A DNA stretch of 64,000 nucleotides from Gigaspora rosea (lineage: Eukaryota > Glomeromycota > Glomeromycetes > Diversisporales > Gigasporaceae): positions 335,828 through 399,827 of the forward strand of contig QKWP01000217.1 of NCBI GenBank assembly GCA_003550325.1. Direction: 5' to 3'. Numbering within the stretch: the stretch's first letter is position 1; each line of letters opens with the position of its first letter. The notes under the pieces were generated by a model. It ran no database searches. It saw only the letters and a list, made by a program, of their open reading frames with translations, and was not told the origin of the DNA. Made by a program: the position numbers and the translations under genes. Of the stretch, positions 1 through 11,315 are shown in pieces.

Positions 1-933
1 GAGAATAAAACCCCTTCAAAAAAATTTTTAATGGTGAATTTGAGCTTCGGGATTTCATAAAACCTGAAGCATCGGCTATATAGATATTTTTGCCAGAAGT
101 CATTCGATAGTCAGTTACATAACAAAGTACAGTAACAGTACCCGGCATATTTTTTTGTTTTTTTTTTTTTTCGAGCAGCAAAAAAGAAAGACTTCAACGA
201 TGCTTATTCTTTTCTCTTTTTTTTTCTTTTTTTTTTTTTTTTTATAATTATTTTAATAATAATAATAATATTATTATTATTATTTATCACGAAAATATAT
301 AAATAAACAAAAAATATAAAGGCGTTGTGGCTCTGACATGTTAGTTGGATCAGACATACACAGGGCTTAGGTTTTCAGCCACAAGCACAATAATATTTAT
401 TATATTTAGCCAATCAGATCACATTGAAAATAGACAAAGATGAACTAAGCAGTAAGAGTTCCAAACGATACCGTTCGCAGAAAATGTACTACAAAATATA
501 ATTACCATAATAATTACCATAATAACAATAATTATAACCTAGCCTTAATGATCACCACGCGCGTTGATAAGGTTAAACTTTAATCACGCCACACGACGGT
601 GACTGTGTTGGTGCAAATTTCTTTACCAGTAATGATTTATTTATGTCATGTTATATAATTGCAGGTCTTGATCGTGTTCTTTTTTTGTTTTTTTTTGGAC
701 TTTTTTTAAAAAAAAAAAAAACGATTAAAACTTTCGCTCGATCCTTTCATTACGGCCTTTGACGATTACTGATTATCAATAAAATCTACCCAGAAAAAAA
801 TCTGAAACAAAAATTACAAAAACGTAAAGATCTAAAAATAGTCATATAATCATAAAATAAAACAAACATAAAAAATGATAAATATATCACAATTCGGCAT
901 TTTCGGTGCTTAATTAACGAAACTCAGCATCTA
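1..933. other. Gene-free AT-rich DNA
   Basis: I see no supportable gene here. The stretch contains long T runs around 150-245, an ATT/AAT microsatellite at about 250-283 and a T-run/A-run pair near 680-722. No transposon ends could be identified. Confidence 0.6.
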
Positions 934-1018
934 GTATCTAGAAGCAGTATCTAGAAGCAGTATCTAGAAGCAGTATCTAGAAGCAGTATCTAGAAGCAGT
1001 ATCTAGAAGCAGTATCTA
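934..1018. repeat. 13-bp tandem repeat, about 6.5 copies
   Basis: Perfect head-to-tail copies of GAAGCAGTATCTA begin at 941 and run for six full units, preceded by a half unit. The units are identical, so the array is young or homogenised. There are no spacers, so it is a minisatellite and not a CRISPR array. Confidence 0.95.
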
Positions 1019-1898
1019 AAGTATATATAAAAATGGCAGAAGAAAAAATTTCCATTTATAGATTAAGAGGAAATTTCTATTGCCGATCTCATGCACAAAC
1101 GCGACACAAATGGCAAGAAATAGTAAAGAAGATAACACAAAATAGACAAACAAATAAGCAAAATAGGCAACAAAGACACGCAAAATTGTAGATGTTTAAT
1201 TAGCAAAATTAGTAAATCGGGTGAATTTTTGTAAATTAGCAAAATTAGCGAAATTAACAAAAGTATGTAAATACACGAAATTAGAGAAATTAACAGAATT
1301 TACAATGTATTAAAAAGGATATACTCTCTCGATATTTACTATCGATAAAGAATAACTCAGTTGAGTTCCAATTTTGAAATTTAAAGTAGAAGTAGTGTGT
1401 GTTCTCTAAGTTTTTCCCTTGTTATTCCATTGATTCGTAAAATATCGTTCGTTGAGTTCGTGCTCCCGTGATTATTGGTCGTTCTAATTTAGAGAAAATA
1501 GAGAAAGTTTGAATTTATAATCAAACCCCTTTTATATATTAAATTAACTGGCTAATTTCGTCATTGTTAAAAAAAAGTACCGCAATTCTTCAACGTGTGC
1601 CAGGTTGGTGGCGTACAAGCCACACTAATTAGTAACTCCAATAAAATTAGCCCTACACTTAAATCATATGTACTGTACATACGTATGTACGTACAAATGA
1701 CACAATAAATTTATTAATATAATTAGATAAATATAAAGTTCTTTTTAACTGATTTTTTTAACTGATTTATTCCTTACTGTATCTTAAAAATCTTCAATGA
1801 ATTGCCTTCGTATCGAACTGCTGAAAACTTGGAAATGCTGCAATTCGAATTGATAGATATGTGAATTGATAATAAGAAATGGAACTAAACCTTCGAAC
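1019..1898. other. Gene-free AT-rich DNA
   Basis: No coding region is supportable. The only long open frame is a minus-strand Leu/Ile-rich low-complexity stretch without family resemblance. Confidence 0.5.
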
Positions 1899-2099
1899 TA
1901 GTGATGTGCTGCGTACAGTACTATACGTACCTGGTACTGTACTGTACGTACTGTACGTACTGTACGCTAAAATTTTTGCCGATCACTTGTTCCAGCCAAT
2001 CAGATGCCGGAAAAGAACTATACGTACTGTACGCACAGAACGTACTGTACGTACTGTACGCTAAAAATTTTCAGGTATCATATAAATGGCACATCACTA
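1899..2099. mobile_element. hAT-type MITE, copy 1 (8-bp TSD)
   Basis: A 201-bp non-autonomous element begins TAGTGATGTGC and ends with the inverted counterpart GCACATCACTA. It is flanked on both sides by the perfect 8-bp duplication CTTCGAAC (1891-1898 and 2100-2107), as expected for a hAT transposase. The interior is built from self-complementary GTACGTACTGTA motifs. These give spurious Tyr/Val/Leu-rich open frames. A second, interrupted copy in inverted orientation lies at 3394-5092. Confidence 0.9.
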
Positions 2100-2450
2100 C
2101 TTCGAACTTCTCAAACCACGTTGCCACAAACAAAGTACAGGGAGATCATGTACTCCTTCGAAAAGTTCGGCATTATAATAGCATAATCTGGCCCAAAATA
2201 TCAATTAAATTGATTTATAGTATTTAAAAAAAAAAGCATTTAAGATACGCTTTAAAATTTATTAATTGATAAATTTAACATCTTTCTTTCATAATTCGCT
2301 AAATAAAAGATGAAATTATTGTTATTATTATCGTTACATGACAAAGATCGTAAGCTCATATATATTTGGTATTAATTTAGAAATTCACTCGTGATACGTC
2401 GGATCTTTGGTGGCACACATTGAAGAACTGCAAAAGTAATCTTAGATAGC

Positions 2451-2806
2451 GCTCCCACAAAAATTGTTCATCCTGTAATTTTGATCAATCAAAATTTAGG
2501 ATCAGGTGTAATATAATAGTCAAAACAGATGTGTTTTGTTTTCTAAGTAAAAAAATTACGTATAAAATTAAAGCTAAGAAACCTCGTTATAATTAGGGGT
2601 AGGGTTAGGGTTAGAAAAATATAGTGACTGTTAGTAAAATTTCACGAGGAACATTTTAATTAGGACGCAATAGATGGTTTCCTAATAAAAATTTAGAGCT
2701 ATCCCTGATTTTGTAAAAAAGTGACTTTTGCTTCGATTTTTACGTTACACAAGATCTTAAAATTCGATTGGTTAAAATTACAGGGTGAACAACTTTTGTG
2801 GGAGCT
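2451..2806. mobile_element. MITE with TIRs and telomere-like core
   Basis: The 356-bp element has inverted termini GCTCCCACAAAA... and ...TTTTGTGGGAGC, with homology running about 60 bp inwards. The flanks share ATAGC (2446-2450 and 2807-2811), a probable 5-bp target duplication. The interior holds three TTAGGG-like units (about 2596-2616). Related internal sequence recurs near 39860-40170, 45230-45430, 47880-48170 and 48290-48490, so this is a dispersed family. The superfamily is unknown to me. Confidence 0.75.
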
Positions 2807-2811
2807 ATAGC

Positions 2812-3393
2812 GTTGTAAAAATATCATTGTACCCCGTGATTTCATTTTGATTATTGAGTGATTGCCGATTATGGATTATTTGACTCCTGATCATGCGACA
2901 AGCCCAAATTTGCAACCACCCAACATAGCGGGCTTTAAATTTGATTGGATGAGTACACAACATGTTACACAGTATAAGTTTACATATACAAAAATGGGCG
3001 GATACGAATTGCAAAAAAAATATCGATAGAGCACCTTTCAATCTATAAACTATCAAGTGATTCTTAATCCCCGAAGTATTTAGAAATTAGATGAGAGATA
3101 TGCTTGAACGTTCAAATTTACAGTAAATCAACTAAACTTGCAATTTAAGCCGTTTTATTTGTGAAAGATTTTCTTCGTAAATCCAACTACAAAAAAAATA
3201 CTATAATATTGGCTAATACGTATTAATATGAAGTTGAGAGTCATATGATTTATAGATTTTTAAGCAGTGTTGGAAATTTAAAAAAATAATGATTTTTGTG
3301 AGCATATATTTTTTTTACTATGTTCGCATTAAAAAATAAATGATCACAAATAAAGTTCTATTATTAAATAAAAAATTATTTATCAGTCATAGG
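2812..3393. other. Gene-free AT-rich DNA
   Basis: Nothing recognisable lies between the MITE ending at 2806 and the nested hAT elements starting at 3394. Confidence 0.5.
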
Positions 3394-3400
3394 TAGTGAT

Positions 3401-4342
3401 TAGTGATGCTGAGAAAACCTTTTAACGGCACTATGTTTCAGTTTTATCATGTGGTAAAACTAATTTTAACTTTAATCGTAGGCTAAAACCGTGAAAATAA
3501 AAAATGATATATTAGTTATAACTAATGATAAAATATTGATCAAAAATTAAACTATCAAATGACATAATTGTTAAATAAAATAACGTCAAACAAATAATTT
3601 AATAATTCTTTACTTGTTCAACATGTCAATTGATAATAATCCAATTGCTACAAGCGATACTGAGGATTGTTCAATATTCTCCTCTTCTTCAATGAATAAA
3701 AAATCTAGTGGTCGGCCTCGAGAAGAAGTATGGGATGACTATAATATCGATAAAAAAAATGGAAAATACTATTCTATTCAATGTAAATATTGTTCTACGC
3801 ACTGGCAAAGAGGAATACCAGACAATATGGAATTACATTTGGCTAATGAATGTTCTAGTTGTCCACAATACAAATAAAAATATTGGCAGGATAAAATTGA
3901 GAACCGACGTAATAATTATCAAAGAACTTATAAAACAAAACGTCGCAAATCAACAAATCTGGTTAATACAAATGATTCCGAGTCTCTTACAAATGATTTA
4001 GAGTCTCTTTCTATAGATCGTTAAAATTTACTTGACCGTGCTGTATTAAAAACTTGGGTTGGATGCGGTATATCTTTTGAACTTATTAACCCATTTGTGC
4101 AAGATTTATTTATGCGACTTAATCCTGCATATCACCCACAATAAAGTCTTAAATTTTCGTAAATTACAGTTTATTGCATGTGTATTCGACAATGTAAAGA
4201 AAATAGCCTATCACTATCATTATATACGCAGTTATGACTTTTTTATTTTAACGGTTTTAGCCTACGATAAAAGTTAAAATCAGTTTTACCACGTGATAAA
4301 ACCAAAACATAGTGCCGTTAAAAGGTTTTCTCGGCATCACTA
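3401..4342 (+). mobile_element. hAT transposon deletion derivative
   Basis: The 942-bp element begins TAGTGATGCTGAG and ends with the matching inverted repeat CTCGGCATCACTA. The TIR homology is long, about 90 bp, including a shared AACGGCACTATG block. A perfect 8-bp duplication GTAGTGAT flanks it (3393-3400 and 4343-4350). That duplication was cut from the end of the older MITE. Inside are only fragments of a BED-finger transposase, so this copy cannot move by itself. Confidence 0.92.
3614..4144 (+). pseudogene. BED zinc finger hAT transposase, truncated
   Basis: The first 87 codons (3614-3877) encode an N-terminal BED-type zinc finger: a GRPREEVW start, a C-x2-C pair (QCKYC), then His and Cys ligands (LHLANEC). 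The BED finger binds the transposon ends in hAT transposases. A frameshift follows near 3870. In another frame the sequence resumes as a Ser/Asn-rich linker, and after a stop near 4021 as a block LKTWVGCGISFELINPF that resembles the conserved start of the hAT transposase core. It ends at a stop at 4142-4144. The DDE catalytic domain and dimerisation region are missing, having been lost by internal deletion. The translation start used is the in-frame ATG at 3614; the ATG at 3623 is equally possible. Confidence 0.8.
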
Positions 4343-4471
4343 GTAGTGATGTGCCATTTATATGATACCTGAAAAATTTTAGCGTACAGTACGTACTGTA
4401 CGTATAGTTCTTTTTCTGGCATCTGATTGGCTGGAACGAGTGATCGGCAAAAATTTTAGCGTGCAGTACGT

Positions 4472-5057
4472 TGTCACGGTTCGGGGAGAGCTTAATGATA
4501 ATATTGCCTAATTTAGCTTTGAGCCGCAAACATAAAATTGATAAAGGAGAGTATAAATTTATTAAAGGAAAGCAAACTTTATTGCATATTTATTATTAAC
4601 ATTGAAGCAGCTCTGTTTATTACAGGTTATATGTTACATATGCGTAAATTCCTCCTTTACACTCCAGCGGGAAATATCCTTTAAATATATTATCCTCTTC
4701 AACAATTCTCACGGTAAAAATGAAATTACTCCAGTGTGAGTTTACAAATTATGAAGTAATTTTAATGTGAAAATTAAGTAATAGGTTTAAACGTTCATTA
4801 AATGTAATCATGGGAAGAAAGGTAAGGGTTAATACGTAAGGGAAATAAAAATGAAGTAATGGTTCGCGGGAAAATGTAGTAATCGAACCGGGTAACGTAC
4901 GATCATCAGAATGTAGTAATAGGAACCGGGTAACGTACAATCATCAAAATGTAGTAATAGGAGCCGGGTAACCGTACGATGATCAAAATGAGGTAATTGA
5001 TCGGAAGTTACTTCGTTAGATCGGTAAATTTGTCAAGTGACAAAATTTCCCGTGACA
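4472..5057. mobile_element. Solo LTR (586 bp, 4-bp TSD)
   Basis: The insertion starts TGTCACGG and ends CCGTGACA, the TG...CA ends of an LTR with a short terminal inverted repeat. It is flanked by ACGT on both sides (4468-4471 and 5058-5061). There are no internal retrotransposon genes, so it is most simply a solo LTR left by LTR-LTR recombination. Its ends differ from the LTRs of the two elements further right. The orientation of the lost element is not clear. Confidence 0.7.
4872..4985. repeat. About 38-bp tandem repeat, three copies
   Basis: Three imperfect direct copies of a unit containing GTAGTAAT and CCGGGTAACGTACGATCATC lie inside the solo LTR. They differ by a few substitutions and one inserted C. 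Repeats of this kind in LTRs can be promoter or enhancer modules, but no function is shown here. Confidence 0.85.
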
Positions 5058-5100
5058 ACGTACAGTATAGTACTGTACGCGGCACATCACTAGTCACAGG

Positions 5101-8100
5101 ACATGTCCTTCCCTTATTATTAAATTTTTCTTTGTGTAACATAAATCAGCGTGACTTTTATTTAACTGCTTCGATTATTAATAACAAATAATATTTCAAA
5201 TTTAAAAAAGTTTACTTTACGGGTTTCATGCTTTTGTTTTGTACCAGAAATACCCGTATTACTTTATTTTTTATGAAATAAAATCTGCCCCAAAACTTGC
5301 AATTTTTTAACACAAATGTCAAGATTCTCTTCGAAGTATTGCAAAACAAGGCCAGCTTTGCTTCGATAATGACTGTGAATCAAGAGCATTACAACTCTCA
5401 TTATTGGCAAAAGGGCACTTTAGTTGCGGCTTTAAAGCGTTTGCTAAGAGGTGCCTGTTTTATAAGGTAGATTGGAGAGTTAATTGGAATTATTTTTACC
5501 TTTATTCCTTTATGAAAAGGATCTTTTGCATGTTATATATGACAAACCAGGTATTTAAAAAGATCTTTAAAGATCATTTAAGTTTTATTTATAATTTTAT
5601 CTTGTATACAAGTAATAAGATCTATGTGTGATAGCGCAATGATTGCACAGATCAATATATCGATAAGTTTTGTTTATTTTGTTGTTTTACTTTATTTGTT
5701 TTTTTACTAATGCTAATATTAATTTTTAAATATCATCGCCTTAAACCTTGAGTTAACTCTTTTCTCTTTTATAGGTCAGTTTGTTGAGTTTGATTGTTTC
5801 TGTTTGGTGCTGGTTGTGGAGTTGCATTCCTGCGGGTTCTGTGTCCATTTTCTATAATGGTTTTTCTTCGAGTTTCATGAAGCATCTTTATTAAAATCTA
5901 CAGAGATAGGGTAGATATTGTTATCAGGATGGAATTGAGTTGAAAAGGGTAAGTATAAGGCATTCACTTCTTATCAAGAACCTGCAGAAATGGAAATGTT
6001 AGTAAAACATTTAATGTTGGGTGTTATGATAAAAGAATCAGAATTGAAAAGATGAATACGTTCTATTAGTATAACCCATTTCTGCAGATTTTTGATAATA
6101 TTATTATGTTGGATTTCACTATGAAGATGAAAAGAAGGCATTCACCTTTATTAAAATCTACAGAAATAGGGTGCGCAGGTGAGAAATCTAATTTGAAAAG
6201 GGCAATAAATAACTTAGGTTTGCACTAAAAGTAGCTTTAGCAATTTTATTGCATTATTGTTATATATATTTCATTAAAATTTAAAATTTACATTTTAAGT
6301 TTAACTTGTACATATGAATATAAAATATTGAAAAGTTCTATACTACAACAATAAGCGAAATTAAATGATTTTTCGATTATATTTATTTTATTAAATAAAT
6401 GAAATTAAATAGTTTTTCGATTATATGCACTAACAATAAGCGAAAGTAAATGGGTTTTCAATTATATTTATTAATTTTAATTTCTCATTACTATGTAAAA
6501 AAAAGTTATTAATAAACATGTTAAAATAAATTATTAAGCAAAATATGAACATAAAAACCTTTAATTTACTGATTTTTGGTAATATTTACTCTTAAATTAT
6601 TCACTTCATATCCTTGGATTTATATATTATATAACGGTCTAAACTAATGTTAGAAAGTGTAATGAAATACGACCATACTAGTCTGATTCTGCTTCAAATC
6701 TATCTATCTTTTTGTTAAACTAACAAAAGAGAAACATACTATTACAAGAATGAGAATCACAACCTGTAGTTTTATGTAGCAAACAAAAAATGTGTATTAG
6801 TAAAGTTATAAAATTATAAAACAGGTACCTCTTATATATTCTATAAATAATAAAAATGTGAACTATAAACTAGTCTGATTCTGCCTTCAGATCAGTGTTT
6901 AAAATTCGATTTTGTTTCAATATGCGGAAAAGCTTAATAATTTTTGTAAACATAATAAAAATTTAAAAAATAGATGTGTAACATATATAACACATAATAA
7001 AATCCGCAGATTCAAAGAAAATTTTACTTGCGGAATTAATTTTCAATCTGCGCACCGCAGATCCGCATATAGATTTTAAACACTGCTTCAGATCCACCTA
7101 TTGATGAACTATCTTTTTGTCAAAATGACAAAAAAGAAACGTACTATTACAAAAATGAGAATCAAACCTGTAGTTTTATATAGCAAGCAAAAATATATAT
7201 TAGTAAAGTTATAAAGTTATAAAACACACATTCTTATACTAATAAAATGAGAAATGTGAGCCAAATTTATGCAAACCATGATCTACACTAGCCTGATTTG
7301 CCTTCGTTCTATTTATTGCAAGCTATATTCTATTAAAGTAACAAAAGAAAACATGTGAACGAGAATCACAACCCTATATCTAGTAAACAAAAAGTACTAA
7401 ATAAGTAGCTGGTAAAGTTATAAATTAATTCATAATGAGATAGATTGCTAGCAGTTAGGAAAGTAAAATTGAGGCAATTGATTCACTGGGAAAATGGGTT
7501 GTTGTAACATTAATCAGAATTGCATATATTACAGGGATTAGTATACTTAAGATTCAACTGAAGATTCTCTTCAAACCAGAAGGAGTTAAGGATCAAGATT
7601 TTGTAGTTTAATAGAACTATGATCAAACTATATTTTCAATTTAAATAGTGATAGTCAAATAGTTTCACAAATTTGGTATCATTATAAGAAAAGCTTTTTA
7701 TAAGTGTGAAATTTCTATATAAAATCGAATGATTGATATCTAAATACAACATTTGGACCACTGTAAAGGGACATGTTCTGTGACTATTATGTTCACAGAT
7801 GTGAACATAAAATAAAAACTTTGATTTTTTAAAAATTTATGCTCTTGCGAACACTATGAACATGTAATTTCTAATCGAAATGAGTTAAAGTAAAGTAGTA
7901 GTACTGTAGCTGTATAGCAATTATTCAATAAAATTAAAGATTAGTTTGATATTAGGCCAGGCCAATTTAATTCAGTAGTTTGTGTTACCCTCTTCCTCTT
8001 CATTTTATTCTCCTCTCTCTTATTTATAGAAATCACTTAATAAATTTGACAAAAAATCTAATTAGTCATTTGATTAGACAAATCGATCAAATTCTTTTAT

Positions 8101-8467
8101 TGGATCCATTGATGGAGGTACTGTATTTAAATGGTTTTAGCTCAAATATATAAAATACAAGGCTGCATACTATTTCAGTAACAATGAAAAGAAAGTTAGT
8201 TGTATTATAATTATTAGATTTTTATCATAGTTTATAAAAAAATTCTGTTACAAATCTACTCAACATATAATACATTTTTGCTTCAAAATTATTTTGATTT
8301 CTATTATGAATTATTGTAAAAATTCTCATTTAAAGTTTGCTTGCTATTCTAATAATCACAATGTATGGTTAGGGTTGAATTACCTAGTTCATATTGGAAT
8401 TCTTATAGTTTCTATAGCTGTTTCTATCATAAGTTATGATTACAAATCTTACTATGTATTGCATAGT
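5101..8467. other. Gene-free AT-rich DNA
   Basis: No gene is supportable. Short blocks recur internally, for example TTATTAAAATCTACAGA with AATAGGGT near 5890, 6065 (inverted) and 6145. Related AT-rich blocks also recur around 6660-6840 and 7080-7230, suggesting old duplicated or transposon-derived sequence. Confidence 0.5.
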
Positions 8468-8475
8468 CTCTAAAG

Positions 8476-8818
8476 TAGGGATGGCAAAGTCCTTAAGTCT
8501 GGGACTTTAGGACCTGGTTTTGGAACATGGTATTTAATGACTTGGTCCCAATTTTAGGACCTAGATCCATAGGTCCACAATATGTCCTAATATAAAATAT
8601 ATTAGAACTTAAAAATATTAATAGTAAAATAGTAAACAAAGAATTTTAATTGGTTAGAAAGTATTAGAACTAAGTCCAAAAACTTAATCCTATTGGTCAA
8701 GCATAAGTTCTAGAACTTATTATATGAGGACCTGGTTTTTATATCTGTGTGATAAGAGTTACAGGTCCTAGGACCAAGACCAGATAGTGACCAGACCTAA
8801 ACTGACTTACTATCCCTA
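8476..8818. mobile_element. hAT-type MITE (8-bp TSD)
   Basis: The 343-bp element starts TAGGGATGGCAAAG and ends CTTACTATCCCTA. The perfect 8-bp duplication CTCTAAAG lies at 8468-8475 and 8819-8826. The interior is rich in GGTCCTA/AGGACC motifs in both orientations and has no coding potential. Confidence 0.9.
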
Positions 8819-8826
8819 CTCTAAAG

Positions 8827-10589
8827 AGCCCTTGCACTTAGTAAAAGGGGTACAAATAAATAACAGATAATGATTTGAAAACAGCAAAAGTGAAATGAAA
8901 ATATAATTAGAATAGTTCACGTAATCATGCAATCAATTAGGGTTATTACAAAAATTAGAGTTAATAAGATCAGTGCAAAGAGTACTGTTGCATCTAAAGT
9001 AGCTCTATATAAAGTAGCGCTGACTAAAATTAAGCCCCATTTTTATGCATGTATGCATTAAGTCAAAATTTTAGTTAGGCACTACTTAGGTCAAGACCAA
9101 TTCGATTTAGTAGTTTACATTACCCTTTCTATTAGTAAATATTTTTGAGATACATGCATAATTTTGGTAATTTGGCTGGGCCAGAGATCTGTAAAATTAT
9201 GATTAGAAATTGCAAGGTTCTGAAACTTTCAAAGAGAAATTGAATAAACATAAAAAATATAAAAAATGAGTGAGGGGAGCTCAATAATTTCTAATCAAGA
9301 AAAAATTTTAAATTTATTATATATGTTCCATTCTTCTTCTCCCTCTCCTCTTTCTTGAGAAAGGAATGTAATATAAACCACTGAATTAAATTGGTCTTGC
9401 TTAGAGTGAGCATTAAAAGTTGTTTCCAGTTATTATTATTTTATTATCACTAAACTAGTATTAAATCAGTTAGGTTAAACTATATAAATAGGCAATTTTT
9501 TCAAAAAATAATTGAATTTAAAGTAAGTATAAATAAGAAAGATGTACTACTATACCATGCAAAATCAATAAACTATAAATAATAATATACATAATTTATA
9601 GTATTAAATTTTATCCATATATTACTTTTAACCAATTATATTATAGTCAGACCCTCTAAATGCAACCTCTCTAAGTACATATCCTATGAAAAACCTCTCT
9701 AAATGCATGCTTTCTCTTGGATCCAATTAATATTACACCTATAGATTTTTACTTTTCTAAATACAATATCTCTCTAAGTGTATGTTTGGCAAAATTTTTA
9801 TATATGGTACTGTTGCATTGCATTTAAAGAAGTATAACTTAGTTAATTTTAGATTATATAATCTTTATTGATCTTATTAAATTTTTAAAAAAAAAACAAA
9901 GTTCAACATGCTATGCCAATTGTTTACAATTTAAACAAATATTAATTGATAATCTGTCACTCAATTAGAAAATTTACAATTAAAATGTGATAGAGATCAT
10001 TTATGAACAAGACCCAAATTGAAATTTTTAGGTCATAAGAAAACTTGTTAAATTAATTGGTTTTACTAATCAAATTCTTTGTTCAGAGAGTGCAAATAAA
10101 AGATATTTTATAGCAGCTAAAAAAACTTGTTATAGGATATTGTAATAGTAGAATTACAAGTTCTATTAATTCTAGTTTTTTGGCTTGTACATATTTTTTA
10201 TAAAAGTCTTGTTTCATTATATCAAATATTTTAGTTGGTTCAGGTTTTGTAGCATATTTTGTTACATATTTTTCAAATCTGAAGGTAACTATATACTAAA
10301 AGTTTATATAGTCTTGCTATATTAATAAAGTTTCAGAATAGTATAGAAGTATTCAACAATTAATTTTTTTTTGTTCTTTTGTAGGTATATTATTTAGAAT
10401 TAGAGTTGCAGTATGTAGTATTTGATAGGGTTGAGAAAATTTCTTTTTATATAGTCTTATATTTGTTTTAGGCCCTTTGCACTTTTATGTAATATATTTA
10501 TATATTTGGTAAATAGATACTAATTAATAGCTTTGTTATAGAATCTGGCATGTCTGTATGAATTGTTTTTTTGTTAATAAAATCAGGTA
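8827..10589. other. Gene-free AT-rich DNA
   Basis: No gene is supportable. Around 9650-9790 there are repeated CCTCTCTAA(A/G)T motifs reminiscent of the ends of pogo/Tc1-type transposons, but no paired ends or target duplications could be defined. Confidence 0.5.
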
Positions 10590-10594
10590 TTTCT

Positions 10595-11190
10595 AGTAGG
10601 CCGAAAAGAAGGGTTCTGGGACACTTTTTTGGCACCCTAGGTACCAAAGTAGTCATCTTACCTTTTTTATGGCTTTGTAAACCTATATTCTATAACAACT
10701 CTTTAGTACCTATATAAAAACCTGGGTACTAAAAATTATATAGCTAGAACTCACTATTTTTAAATTTTATAATCAAATCAAATGACGACAAAAAATTAAT
10801 CTCATCGTCACACCTGATATTATATACTATTCATTCATATAAAAATCGAAGTACCAAAAATTAAGTATCTATTTTCCTTTTATAATACTTTTGATAATGT
10901 TTACTAACATAATAGCTTCTAATATGGTTAGGACATCTACCGCTTTTAGATCGAGTAGGTTTACCACAATCAGTACAAGGAAAGCGTTTGATTGCATTTT
11001 TATGAAGCCAGCACCCTTTAGGATTCATACACGATCGACCGCGTGTCTCTCCAGTATATAAAAGAAAATCACATATATATTCGCCTAATTGCATTTTTTT
11101 ATATATGCCTAGTACATATTAATTTTCAAATTGAACAACTATATATTATAAGTAACGGATAAGGAATTACGTACCAGCACACATATACAA
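10595..11190 (+). repeat. Left terminal inverted repeat (596 bp)
   Basis: This is the reverse complement of 21235-21830 with about seven mismatches, mostly at the inner edge. Termini are 5'-AG...CT-3', as seen in Polintons. It contains a complete small gene read outwards. The inner boundary falls just before TAAGTAATC at 11191. Confidence 0.95.
10861..11094 (-). CDS. TIR-encoded 77-aa Cys-rich protein, left copy
   Basis: The function is unknown. The protein is small and very basic at its end (YYKRKIDT). It has two cysteine/histidine clusters: C-x4-C-x2-H around GRSCMNPKGCWLH, and a zinc-ribbon-like C-x2-C...C-x2-H around FPCTDCGKP and RCPNH. A structural zinc site and nucleic-acid binding are plausible inferences. 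The gene lies wholly inside the TIR and reads towards the element end, so there is a second copy at 21331-21564 that differs by one residue (Arg18 here, Cys18 there, a CGC/TGC difference). Two nearly identical copies argue that the protein is translated, or at least that the TIRs are homogenised. The start is the only ATG in the frame. Confidence 0.65.
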   Translation of the reverse strand: MQLGEYICDFLLYTGETRGRSCMNPKGCWLHKNAIKRFPCTDCGKPTRSKSGRCPNHIRSYYVSKHYQKYYKRKIDT

Positions 11191-11315
11191 TAAGTAATCA
11201 AACTCAAGATACAAAAGATAACCAAACCAAGCCCACATATCAAGAAGTTGAGCAAGCTTTAATTAATGTAGTTAAAGCAGGGCTTTATTATAGAAAACCA
11301 AAAGATGGCAAGTTT

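Larger units (their letters stand above)
3394..5092. mobile_element. hAT MITE, copy 2, split by two later insertions
   Basis: This is the reverse-oriented relative of the MITE at 1899-2099. It starts TAGTGAT at 3394, resumes GTGCC at 4351 and ends GGCACATCACTA at 5092. The outer flanks GTCATAGG (3386-3393) and GTCACAGG (5093-5100) match at 7 of 8 bases, a decayed 8-bp duplication. A hAT element (3401-4342) sits in its first few bases and a solo LTR (4472-5057) sits in its GTAC-rich part. Removing both leaves about 159 bp. The MITE is the oldest of the three insertions. Confidence 0.85.

Noticed and set aside
934..1018. Direct repeats as a possible CRISPR array
   Set aside because: Units are contiguous with no spacers and the genome looks eukaryotic. 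It is a minisatellite. The 21-bp array at 15851-15976 is coding.
1063..1260. Minus-strand Leu/Ile-rich 65-codon frame resembling a membrane peptide
   Set aside because: It arises from AT-rich repeated AAATTAGCAAAAT-like DNA, has no upstream signals and no family resemblance.
1879..2227. Three overlapping Tyr/Val/Cys-rich open frames
   Set aside because: All are translations of the GTACGTACTGTA repeats within a hAT MITE.
2590..2620. TTAGGG repeats as evidence of a nearby telomere
   Set aside because: Only two to three units, located inside MITEs at many internal positions and in both orientations.
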